Positions 8,109-15,334 of a DNA stretch of 19,329 nt are shown piece after piece. The notes beneath the pieces were generated by a model. That model was given only the letters and a program-made list of their open reading frames with translations, was not told the origin of the DNA and searched no databases. Location of the stretch: positions 1 to 19,329 of the forward strand of contig JADFNR010000066.1 of the NCBI GenBank assembly GCA_022563275.1, read 5' to 3'. Position numbers and translations under genes: made by a program. This DNA comes from Chloroflexota bacterium. Its GTDB lineage: Bacteria; Chloroflexota; Dehalococcoidia; UBA3495. Each line of letters starts with the position of its first letter. Within the stretch, counting starts at the first letter, position 1.

Positions 8109-9143
8109 ATGGTTACTGAGATTGCACCGATAACGTTCGAATATAGCCACACCATCGGACGGCAAGAAAACCGGAGCGGGAGCGGGTTCTTCTATCCGGT
8201 AGCGATAACAAGGGACGAAGAAAACCTGCTATACGTGGTAAGCCGTGGCTCCGAAACCCCGGCGTTTTTCCCCTGCAAGCGGGTTACGGTGTTCACGGTA
8301 GACGAAGAATTGGTCCGGGAGTTCGGCACAAAAGTTCCCCCGGAAGATGCTGATGCCTCGGCCCCTGACGGCAGCTTTATGTGGCCCACGTCGGTCGCAT
8401 TAGACAAAGCAGGCAACGCCTACGTGGCCGATGAATGGCTCAACCGGATCTCCGTGTTTAACAAGGCCGGGGATTGTGTCGGAAAGTGGGGAACACTCGG
8501 CGACAAAGACGGTGAAATCAACCGCCCCTCGGGGATGGCGTTCGATGCCGAGGATAACCTCTACCTGGTGGACAGCGCGAACCACCGAGTCCAGGTATTC
8601 ACTAAAGAAGGTAAATTCATATCAACCTGGGGCCGCAGCGGCGCCGGTGATGGCGAGTTCAGCTACCCTTGGGGTATAGAGATCGACCGTAATGGCGACG
8701 TTTACGTTGCTGACTGGCGCAATGACCGGATCCAGAAATTCGATCGGGACGGCCGGTTCCTGATGAAATTTGGAACGTCCGGACAGGATGATGGTGAGTT
8801 CAACCGTCCCACTGGAGTCGCGGTTGACAAAGATGGCATCATCTACGTTGCCGACTTCAAAAACGACCGTCTTCAGGTGTTCGACGCCGATGGCGGTTTT
8901 ATAACCAAGCTGACTGGCGATGCGACGTTGTCAAAGTGGGGCCGGGAGCGGGTGGAGTTGGACCCGTCGATGGTACGGGGCAGGGAAAGGGCCCAGGGTC
9001 TTAAAGAGCGAGAGAAGCTGTTCCACGGGCCAATAGCGGTAGAAGTGGACGATGAGGGCCGGGTCTTTGTGGTGGAGTGCTCCCGCCAACGCCTCCAGGT
9101 TTACCGCAAGCAGACAGCTAGTTTTCACGGTGGTCCGCTTTAG
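8109..9143 (+). CDS. NHL-repeat beta-propeller protein
   Basis: A 344-residue protein made of about six NHL repeats, each a propeller blade with the pattern P-x-G/S-hydrophobic-A-x-D-x-x-G-x-hydrophobic-Y-V-A-D-x-x-N-x-R-hydrophobic-x-hydrophobic-F. Blades begin near residues 29, 92, 139, 186, 233 and 307. The best copies are RPTGVAVDKDGIIYVADFKN (233-252) and YPWGIEIDRNGDVYVADWRN (186-205). Residues 270-305 are a charged, probably helical insertion (RGRERAQGLKEREK) before the last blade. NHL propellers usually bind proteins, nucleic acids or sugars; some domains cleave substrates. No signal peptide is seen, and the start ATG has GAGG at 8101-8104, a little close. The 111-base gap before it contains a GC-rich inverted repeat (CCGGC-AGCC-GCCGG, 8047-8060) and no clear promoter. 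It is the last gene of the unit, closed by the terminator at 9191-9223. Confidence 0.88.
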   Translation: MVTEIAPITFEYSHTIGRQENRSGSGFFYPVAITRDEENLLYVVSRGSETPAFFPCKRVTVFTVDEELVREFGTKVPPEDADASAPDGSFMWPTSVALDKAGNAYVADEWLNRISVFNKAGDCVGKWGTLGDKDGEINRPSGMAFDAEDNLYLVDSANHRVQVFTKEGKFISTWGRSGAGDGEFSYPWGIEIDRNGDVYVADWRNDRIQKFDRDGRFLMKFGTSGQDDGEFNRPTGVAVDKDGIIYVADFKNDRLQVFDADGGFITKLTGDATLSKWGRERVELDPSMVRGRERAQGLKEREKLFHGPIAVEVDDEGRVFVVECSRQRLQVYRKQTASFHGGPL

Positions 9144-9190
9144 CCACTCTCTGTGGTCTCTAGACCGCCGATCCGGTCGCTTTCAAGCAC

Positions 9191-9223
9191 AAAACGCCCC
9201 GCTCTAAACAGCCGGGGCGTTTT
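9191..9223. terminator. Strong bidirectional rho-independent terminator
   Basis: AAAACGCCCCG (9191-9201) and CGGGGCGTTTT (9213-9223) pair perfectly over 11 bases around an 11-base loop. T-rich sequence flanks the stem on the plus strand, and the A-rich left arm gives the same on the minus strand. It lies between the convergent NHL gene (stop 9143) and the glycosyltransferase gene (stop 9314), so it can end transcription from both sides. Confidence 0.9.
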
Positions 9224-9313
9224 GATTTGGTTCGGTGGAGACGGGGATGACCGGACTCCCGTTGAACACCGGCCGGCGGAGCGTGGACGATCGAGGTCCT
9301 GGCACGGCCCGTT

Positions 9314-10714
9314 CTAACGTTTGCCGAACCCCCGCCGCTCCATCTGGCCCCAGGCGGTTTTACCCCGGAGGTAATCTAGGCAGCCGGAAGCCCGCCACCA
9401 CAGATTTAGCTGGCGGTAGCCAAGATTTTCGGCGAATCCCGCGGCAATCATCTTGAGGAGGTCCGTGGTTTTGAGATACCGCCGGAAGGATACTTCCTCC
9501 AGTAATACAGAACCGGTTGTTAGGACCGAACCAAAAAGGACCGTGACCGCCATAAACAACCCGAAGAATAGTAGATCAACATACCCCAACGCGAAACTTA
9601 TGACGACCAGGACGAGGCCAGCCAACTCGATCACCGGGGCGAAGATCTCAAAAATGATGAAATAGGGGACGCCGATCATTCCGATGGGGCCGTATTTCGG
9701 ATTGAAGAACATCTTTCGATGGAGCATCAGGCTTTCGATCAACCCCCGCTGCCAACGGTTGCGCTGCCTTCCCAACATCGCCAGCGACTCAGGCACTTCT
9801 GTCCAGCACACAGGGTCCGGTAGAAAATGCATCTCGTATTTCCGCCCGGATTCGAGGAGATGACGGTGCATCCTGACGACCAGTTCCACGTCTTCCCCCA
9901 CGCTGCCGGCCCGATAGCCGCCCACCGCGACAACCACATCTTTCCTGAAAACGCCAAAAGCTCCTGAGATGATCAGCAGGCTGTTCAAGGCACTCCAGCC
10001 AGCCCTGCCGAAAAGGAATGCCCTCAGGTATTCAACGGTCTGGACCAGCGGCAGATACCGGGAGGCAAGTCCCAGCTTGGTGATCTGTCCGGATACTATC
10101 TCGCATCCGTTGGCGACCCGTATTATTCCTCCAACCGCCACCGTTGTCTCAGGTTTCTCCAAGAACGGCCGGATAACTTTCAACAAAGCCGCGCCTTCGA
10201 TCAATGAATCCGCATCGGTGGAACAGATCAGCGGGAAACTTGAAACATTGATTCCGGCGTTCAGGGCGTCGGCCTTGCCGCCGTTGAATTTGTCTAGGAC
10301 CACAAGGTTGGGATATTCGCGAGAGCGGTAGATTCCCAAGACCGTCTCCGACGGCAGCCTCGTTTCCAGGTCTATGGGCACCGGTTGCAATAGGAAAGCC
10401 CTTTTCAATGTCTCCAACGTCCCGTCTTGGGACCCATCATTGACAACCACGACCTCGAATCTGGGGTACTCCAGCATCAAAAGAGACCTGACGCTCTGCT
10501 CGATGGTGGCTTCTTCGTTGAAGGCCGGCGCCAACACCGAAACCCCCGGAGTCAATGGAGACTGGATCATCTGGCGCCACTGCTCGCGGTTCGTTTGTCT
10601 TCGATACTTTTGAATCGTGAAGTAAGAGAAGATCAGCAAGCAAAGATACGAGGCGTTGATGAACCCGAAGTACGCCACCATGAACAGGTTGATCCCGAAG
10701 ATTACGTCGGTCAC
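9314..10714 (-). CDS. Membrane glycosyltransferase family 2 (polysaccharide synthase-like)
   Basis: A 466-residue inner-membrane glycosyltransferase of the GT2 family with the motif set of processive enzymes such as cellulose, hyaluronan and poly-N-acetylglucosamine synthases. It shows VVNDGSQDGT (D93), NGGKADALN (145-153), the metal-binding STDAD (D167, D169), GED (E274, D275) and the QRNRW acceptor motif (317-321). One N-terminal membrane segment lies at about 10-33 and two to three C-terminal ones at about 345-405. No PilZ domain is present, so direct c-di-GMP control is not evident. The start chosen is the GTG at 10712-10714, 11 bases after the stop of the HEAT gene; the ribosome-binding site is weak, and ATG 10681 is an alternative. 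The open frame continues to 10885 but that part overlaps the HEAT gene and is not membrane-like. The sugar substrate is unknown. Confidence 0.88.
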   Translation of the reverse strand: MTDVIFGINLFMVAYFGFINASYLCLLIFSYFTIQKYRRQTNREQWRQMIQSPLTPGVSVLAPAFNEEATIEQSVRSLLMLEYPRFEVVVVNDGSQDGTLETLKRAFLLQPVPIDLETRLPSETVLGIYRSREYPNLVVLDKFNGGKADALNAGINVSSFPLICSTDADSLIEGAALLKVIRPFLEKPETTVAVGGIIRVANGCEIVSGQITKLGLASRYLPLVQTVEYLRAFLFGRAGWSALNSLLIISGAFGVFRKDVVVAVGGYRAGSVGEDVELVVRMHRHLLESGRKYEMHFLPDPVCWTEVPESLAMLGRQRNRWQRGLIESLMLHRKMFFNPKYGPIGMIGVPYFIIFEIFAPVIELAGLVLVVISFALGYVDLLFFGLFMAVTVLFGSVLTTGSVLLEEVSFRRYLKTTDLLKMIAAGFAENLGYRQLNLWWRASGCLDYLRGKTAWGQMERRGFGKR

Positions 10715-10725
10715 CAATGCGGTAT

Positions 10726-11778
10726 TTATCCGATCACCGGAATACCCAAGCGGTCCAACTCGATGACATGGGCAGCCGTCTGTTTGGCTGGGGCCGTGCC
10801 AGATGTGGAAGCGGCATGGAGCAGTTCTCGTCCGGCGGGGCCAAGGCGGCACAGGGATACCGCCGCATTGCGTCTGACTTGCCAATCAGGGTCATCAAGC
10901 GCCCGCTGAAGGTGTTCCGCTGTTTCCACCGAACCCAGCCCTCCCAAAGCCCGGGCGGCTTCAGCCCGAACGAGGTCTTCCTGATCGGTGAGGAGGCCCT
11001 TTAGCGTTTCCGTGGCGGAATCGTGGCCGATCATACCCAATGCCTGGGCGACCGCGGCGCGCACTTCGGGATCAGGGTCGTCCGCCAGAGCTTGCAGAGG
11101 TGTAACCCCGTCCAGAAGCCGCAGGTGTCCACAAAGCTCTACGTACAACTTCCGGCTGGTGGGGTTCCGGCCGTCAGCCAGTCTGGGGACGATCTCCGGT
11201 GCGACCTCCGGCCCGATGCTCACCAGGATCTCCAATATTTTCGCGGGTGTCCACTGACTCTCATCTTCCAAGGCGTCCAGCAGCACCCGCAATCCTTGGG
11301 CGGTCCCCAATTGACCCAGGGACCTGACCGCAGCCAGCCGAACATCCTCATTGGAATCTTGCACCGCGGCGGTCAGCGGCCGGACCGCTTCTTGGCTACG
11401 CATGTTGCCCAGATTGACGGCGGCCTCCAAACGGCGCCACCATTTGTTTGAAGCCAGGGCATCAATCTCTTGGTCCACGAGGCCCAACCGCTGGAAGACA
11501 TCGGTCATGTGGTCCTTGTCGATCCCCTTAAGTTGCTCGGATTGCCGCAGCAATTTGTCTCGGACGGTCCGGCGGTCCCTCGTATCGACTGCTCTTTGCA
11601 GGTATCCGATATCGGTTGGGTCTAATAGGAGGCCGAGGATGTGGGTTTCATAACTTCTTAATCTGGTCTCAGAACTCCGGGCATAATGATTTCTCGCTAG
11701 ACGTTCGATGAGCAAACCGAGCACAGCCAGGGCCACGATCGCCTGGAGTATCGCTATGGCTGCTATGGCGGCGAACAT
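10726..11778 (-). CDS. Membrane-anchored HEAT-repeat protein
   Basis: A 350-residue protein with one N-terminal membrane helix (about residues 3-24), a charged linker of mixed helices (25-108), then HEAT/PBS-lyase-type repeats from about 112 to the end. The clearest units are WRRLEAAVNLGNM, EDVRLAAVRSLGQLG, PEVRAAVAQALGMIG, DLVRAEAARALGGLG and WQVRRNAAVSLCRLG. HEAT repeats build a curved scaffold for protein-protein contacts, so this is likely a cytoplasmic platform tethered to the membrane. The start ATG is at 11776-11778, 26 bases after the response-regulator gene, with AAAGGA somewhat upstream. The stop lies 11 bases before the glycosyltransferase start. The tight spacing argues that it works with the glycosyltransferase and the regulator; that partnership is inferred. 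Confidence 0.85.
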   Translation of the reverse strand: MFAAIAAIAILQAIVALAVLGLLIERLARNHYARSSETRLRSYETHILGLLLDPTDIGYLQRAVDTRDRRTVRDKLLRQSEQLKGIDKDHMTDVFQRLGLVDQEIDALASNKWWRRLEAAVNLGNMRSQEAVRPLTAAVQDSNEDVRLAAVRSLGQLGTAQGLRVLLDALEDESQWTPAKILEILVSIGPEVAPEIVPRLADGRNPTSRKLYVELCGHLRLLDGVTPLQALADDPDPEVRAAVAQALGMIGHDSATETLKGLLTDQEDLVRAEAARALGGLGSVETAEHLQRALDDPDWQVRRNAAVSLCRLGPAGRELLHAASTSGTAPAKQTAAHVIELDRLGIPVIG

Positions 11779-11804
11779 GGTGCCGTTCTCGGTCCTTTTG
11801 CCGG

Positions 11805-12176
11805 TTATTTGATCGAAGCCAGGGCCCGGTCGATCCGTGCGATCAGTTCCGGAAAGCTAAAGGGCTTGGTGATGTAATCGAATGCCCCATGTTCAAGTCC
11901 GGTGACGATATCTTTCTCTTGGCCTTTGGCCGACAGCATGATCACCGGAATGCTGCTGGTGTCGTCGTCTTCCTTTAGCTTGCGAAGGACTTGGAATCCA
12001 CCCATCACGGGCATCATCACGTCCAACAAGACCAGGTCTGGACGCTGCGAGCCCACCAGCGCGAGGGCCTGCTCGCCGTCGGTGGCCAGCGATATTTCAT
12101 GGCCCAGAGTGTTGAGCCGAAATTCCAGCATCTTATAGATATGGGGTTCGTCTTCGGTAACTAATATCTTAGCCAA
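11805..12176 (-). CDS. Single-domain response regulator (CheY-like receiver)
   Basis: A 123-residue receiver domain with no output domain. It has the acidic pair E8/D9, phosphorylation site D52 (LVLLDVMMP), S82 at the switch position and K104 in ITKPF. With only the receiver present it must act by protein contact, like CheY, or pass phosphate on in a relay. The start is probably the TTG at 12174-12176, preceded by a full AGGAGG (12188-12193) at an 11-base spacing; the in-frame ATT one codon upstream is an unlikely alternative. It follows the hybrid histidine kinase by 79 bases and precedes the membrane HEAT protein by 26. It is therefore a natural link from the kinase to the HEAT/glycosyltransferase pair. 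Confidence 0.92.
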   Translation of the reverse strand: MAKILVTEDEPHIYKMLEFRLNTLGHEISLATDGEQALALVGSQRPDLVLLDVMMPVMGGFQVLRKLKEDDDTSSIPVIMLSAKGQEKDIVTGLEHGAFDYITKPFSFPELIARIDRALASIK

Positions 12177-12255
12177 AATCTAATCTGCCTCCTTTTGAAA
12201 TCTCCACCGCGGCAATGCGGTCCATCCTGCCTCTGAATCGGTCTGCGTCCGCTAA

Positions 12256-14484
12256 CTAATCGCTAAATATACTTTCAATCTCTTCATGCAACCTGGCCAG
12301 TCCCTCCGACTTGGGCACGAAGTCGGCCGCGCCCAACGATAGCGCCCTTACCTTGACCCCATCTATCTCCAGGCCACTCAACACGATCACCGGAATATTC
12401 GCAGTCTCCGGCCTGCGCTTCATCTCGGTGAGAGTTTCAAAACCGTCGATCTCGGGCATCTTTAGGTCCAATACGACTAAGTCCGGCGGCTCAACAACGA
12501 TGGCGTCCAACACATCTTTCCCGTTGTGAACCACGGATGGGATGAATCCCCGTTGTTCCAACTGGAATCGAAGCGTCTCCGCCAATACTTCGTCATCGTC
12601 GGCGATCAATACTTTCTTGGCGGCGCCGCTCAGCAGCCTGCTGACACTTTCCAACATCTCATCTACCGTAAATGGCTTGGAGATGAATTGATTGGCCCCA
12701 AACTCGATCCCCAGGTTTTGGTTCTCTACGATGGACAATATCAGGATCGGAATATCCTTGGTCGCCGGGTCGCCCTTGATCAATTTGATGGCGTCGTAGC
12801 CGTCTAGGACCGGCATCAGAACATCCATCGTGATCAGATCGGGATGGTGTTCCCGTGCCAGGTCGATGGCTGCTCCCCCGTTACCGGCTTCGAGAACAAG
12901 ATATCCTCGATTGGTCAATTCATGGTTCAGCAACCGGCGAACATTGGTCTCGTCGTCCACCACCAATATCGTTTTTTGCCGAGTCGATGGCGCGGTTGAG
13001 GCGTCTTCGTCATCGACCCGCGGCCCCACAACCCCATCGTGTTGATGGACCGGAAGGGTAAATATGAACACGCTTCCCTTGCCGGGTTCGCTTTCCGCCC
13101 AGATCTTGCCATCGTAATGGCCAACTATCTCTTTGCAGATCGGCAACCCCAGCCCGGTGCCTCTATGCACGTCAGAGGGTATGTCTCCCACCTGCTTGAA
13201 TTTTTGGAATATCTTGTCCAGGTCCTTGGGCTCCATGCCGATGCCGTTATCCGATACCCTGATCTCGATGGCGCGGCCACCGTCATTAGTGGTTTCGGAC
13301 TCCGCACCGGATACCTGGACCCAACCGCCGTCCGGTGTGAATTTGATGGCGTTACTGAAGAGATTGGTCAGCACCTGGACGATCTTGTCGTCATCGCACC
13401 AAACGCGCGACAAGTTAGGATCCAGATCTACAGTTATGTCAATTTTCTTTTGAATTGCCAGCGTCTGAATCCCAGAGACCGCCGTGGCGACGATATCGCC
13501 CATGAAATGCGGTCCATCATTCCACCGCTCCTGACCTGCATCCATGCGGGCCAGGTCCAATACATCATTGATGAGGCGCGTTAGACGGTCGCATTCAGAA
13601 TTGATTATCGTGAGGAACTCTTCATGTATCTGTTCATCAACGCCTTCGCCATTCAATAGAATCTCAGCCGAACCCTTGATCGCCGTCAGCGGGGTCCTCA
13701 ACTCATGGGAAACGGAAGAAAGGAAGTTATCCTTTAGCTCATCCAACTCCTGAAGCTCTGCGTATGCTTTCTCCAGGCTTTCGGTGTATTGGATGATCTC
13801 GCTTTCTAATTTCTTCCGTTCCGAGATATCGCGCACTATGCCTGTGTAAAGCCTCCGGTCGGGCAGTTGCACCTCGTTCACGGCTATATCCATGGGGAAC
13901 GTTGTTCCATCTTTACGCCGTCCCTCAGCCTCGCGTTCCAAGCCCGTTACCCCTTTTTCTCCGGTCCCCATATATTGGCCCAGATAGCCATTGGCCTCGG
14001 TTTGGTTGGTCTGGGCCATCAAAACATTTACATTTTGGCCAATTATTTCAGCGGCCGAGTAGGCAAAGATACTCTCCGCGGCTGAGTTGAACGACTCGAT
14101 GGTCCCTTCTTCATCCATCGTGATGATTCCATCCACTGTCGCATCCAGGATGGCGCGGATACCCGCCTCACTGCCTTGTAAGCGGGCCTCCATCTGTTTG
14201 CGTACCGCGGCCTCTTCCAACAAATGTTGGTTTGCCTGCGAGAGCTCCTGCGTGCGCAGCCCAACCAACCGCTCCACCGTGGTCGTGCGGCCGAGGGCCG
14301 CCAAGATATAGGCCAGCAGCAAACCCGTGAGCAACAAACCGCCAACCAATAGCACCCAAGGTTGCCAGGGTACAACGTCGTCACGAGATTGAACGACTAC
14401 GAACCCAGCGATGGACAGGATGGTGCCGAGTCCCAAGACGGACAATAAAAAAATATATTGGCGCTTGTTGTATAGGAAGCTCAA
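12256..14484 (-). CDS. Membrane hybrid histidine kinase (PAS-HisKA-HATPase-REC-REC)
   Basis: A 742-residue sensor kinase. Two membrane helices (about 9-31 and 43-65) enclose only a tiny loop, so sensing is probably intracellular or in the membrane. A PAS domain at about 105-225 follows a coiled-coil stretch (70-104). The HisKA has SSVSHELRTPL with H260. The ATPase has the N-box NLFSNAIKF (N378), SDNGIGM (411-417) and GTGLGLPI (442-449). Two receiver domains follow: D510/D511, D554, K603, and D629-D631, D673, K725. The second receiver has KSEG in place of the usual K-P. No histidine-phosphotransfer domain is present. The start is the TTG at 14482-14484, which shares a TTGA overlap with the stop of a small upstream ORF and lacks a good ribosome-binding site. 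The single-domain regulator 79 bases downstream is the likely partner. Confidence 0.93.
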   Translation of the reverse strand: MSFLYNKRQYIFLLSVLGLGTILSIAGFVVVQSRDDVVPWQPWVLLVGGLLLTGLLLAYILAALGRTTTVERLVGLRTQELSQANQHLLEEAAVRKQMEARLQGSEAGIRAILDATVDGIITMDEEGTIESFNSAAESIFAYSAAEIIGQNVNVLMAQTNQTEANGYLGQYMGTGEKGVTGLEREAEGRRKDGTTFPMDIAVNEVQLPDRRLYTGIVRDISERKKLESEIIQYTESLEKAYAELQELDELKDNFLSSVSHELRTPLTAIKGSAEILLNGEGVDEQIHEEFLTIINSECDRLTRLINDVLDLARMDAGQERWNDGPHFMGDIVATAVSGIQTLAIQKKIDITVDLDPNLSRVWCDDDKIVQVLTNLFSNAIKFTPDGGWVQVSGAESETTNDGGRAIEIRVSDNGIGMEPKDLDKIFQKFKQVGDIPSDVHRGTGLGLPICKEIVGHYDGKIWAESEPGKGSVFIFTLPVHQHDGVVGPRVDDEDASTAPSTRQKTILVVDDETNVRRLLNHELTNRGYLVLEAGNGGAAIDLAREHHPDLITMDVLMPVLDGYDAIKLIKGDPATKDIPILILSIVENQNLGIEFGANQFISKPFTVDEMLESVSRLLSGAAKKVLIADDDEVLAETLRFQLEQRGFIPSVVHNGKDVLDAIVVEPPDLVVLDLKMPEIDGFETLTEMKRRPETANIPVIVLSGLEIDGVKVRALSLGAADFVPKSEGLARLHEEIESIFSD

Positions 14485-14741
14485 AGGGAGAGTCCGTCCG
14501 ATTCTACTTCGGAGAATAATTCGGTTGCCGTGCCATTCATTCCTTCACCGGCCGCAAGCGTGAACCAAAGCCGCTCCCCTTCGCCGCCATGCCATGTTGT
14601 GTTCGTTGGCGCGGGGCCCGCATCGGAATGGACGATGGAATGTCCCGCGCTATCGTCAGCCGGTAGATAGGCTGAAAAACCGCTTCCGCATCTGGTTATT
14701 TGTGCTTGCGGTGACCTCTCAACGTACCTCGATGGTCTCAT
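14481..14741 (-). CDS. Small hypothetical ORF coupled to the kinase gene
   Basis: An 86-residue open frame that I do not recognise. Its ATG (14739-14741) shares one base with the stop of a shorter upstream ORF (TGATG), and its TGA (14481-14483) overlaps the TTG start of the kinase (TTGA). Such overlaps are typical of translational coupling, and the kinase start has no ribosome-binding site of its own. This is the main reason to take the ORF seriously. The protein has no membrane segment or known motif; the middle contains GSGFSAYLPADDSAG, faintly like the C-terminal strand of a histidine-kinase ATPase domain, which could mean a decayed gene remnant. It could also be chance. Confidence 0.4.
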   Translation of the reverse strand: MRPSRYVERSPQAQITRCGSGFSAYLPADDSAGHSIVHSDAGPAPTNTTWHGGEGERLWFTLAAGEGMNGTATELFSEVESDGLSL

Positions 14742-14848
14742 CAGTTACCTATCAGGTAAAGCCGGATAGATGGACCTGCCGGGAAGTCCCGAACTCTGAC
14801 CACGCATAGGACCGGTAAAACGGCAATTAAAACACCGGCGGCGCGCAT
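14741..14848 (-). CDS. Possible 35-residue hydrophobic leader ORF
   Basis: This ORF begins with ATG at 14846-14848 and ends with TGA at 14741-14743, sharing one base with the next start. The product begins MRAAGVLIAVLPVLCVVRVR, which looks like a membrane or signal segment, and ends after LYLIGN. No ribosome-binding site is evident upstream. It may be a leader peptide for the kinase operon, the 5' end of a frameshifted gene whose remainder is the 86-residue ORF, or chance. Confidence 0.25.
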   Translation of the reverse strand: MRAAGVLIAVLPVLCVVRVRDFPAGPSIRLYLIGN

Positions 14849-15105
14849 GGTTCGGCGGAAGGCTTAGATGGTTTCTACCATGGCGACAAGATTCGATTGC
14901 GTATGCGGTCTTCAGGGGTACAGCAAACGTAGTTGGCGGGGTAGCTAGAGGAGCTTTGGAGGATCGGTCTGGGGTTAAATGCAGGTGTGGTTGATGCCGT
15001 TGACATCCATAGCTGCTGGGATGGTAAGCAACGGAGAGCACTGGGGTGATTCAAGGTTATTCACGCCAATCTGGTTAACAGGCCCATTTGAGGCAGGATT
15101 AAAGG
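14849..15105. other. Intergenic stretch without a supported gene
   Basis: This stretch separates the divergent kinase and peptide-transporter units. It holds a short hairpin, ATGGT-TTCT-ACCAT (14868-14881), but no convincing promoter for the kinase operon, no RNA gene and no riboswitch that I recognise. The 98-residue open frame across it on the minus strand has no features of a protein gene. Confidence 0.5.
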
Positions 15106-15135
15106 TTGACATCACTAAACGCGATATATTATATT
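15106..15135 (+). promoter_or_regulatory. Sigma-70-type promoter of the peptide transporter unit
   Basis: A perfect -35 TTGACA at 15106-15111, an 18-base spacer, and -10 TATATT at 15130-15135. Transcription would start near 15142, leaving an AT-rich leader of about 190 bases before the ATG at 15335. This leader differs sharply in composition from the GC-rich genes on both sides. Confidence 0.65.
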
Positions 15136-15138
15136 GCG
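15120..15138. promoter_or_regulatory. 19-base palindrome over the -10 element, likely operator
   Basis: The arms CGCGATATA (15120-15128) and TATATTGCG (15130-15138) are reverse complements except at one position, around a single central T. The palindrome covers the -10 element of the transporter promoter. Its size and placement are those of a repressor operator, although AT-rich -10 regions can form short palindromes by chance. Confidence 0.45.
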
Positions 15139-15334
15139 TCACACGATTAATCATATGTAGTTACAGTTTCTCGTAGCTATTCTCGTTGGATTGTAACCAT
15201 ATCGAAGATTTCTTAAGTTAAAGAGCTATATTTACACGATTCATACGGTGATTTATCTACGGCATTAACTGGTTCTGACGCCGGAGGGCGGCCACGAAAT
15301 CCTAGCTGTCTTGAAGTTTGGAGGTGTTGAGATC

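Noticed and set aside
8195..9110. NHL gene as a DNA-level tandem repeat
   Set aside because: The blades repeat at the protein level only; the nucleotide copies are too divergent for a recent tandem expansion.
10715..10885. N-terminal extension of the glycosyltransferase frame
   Set aside because: It lies inside the HEAT gene in another frame, is rich in Cys, Pro and Arg, and is unlike the membrane start of GT2 synthases.
14745..15041. 98-residue open frame on the minus strand between kinase and transporter units
   Set aside because: Rich in Pro, Arg, His and Ser with no domain-like pattern or ribosome-binding site, and it overlaps the small coupled ORF in another frame.
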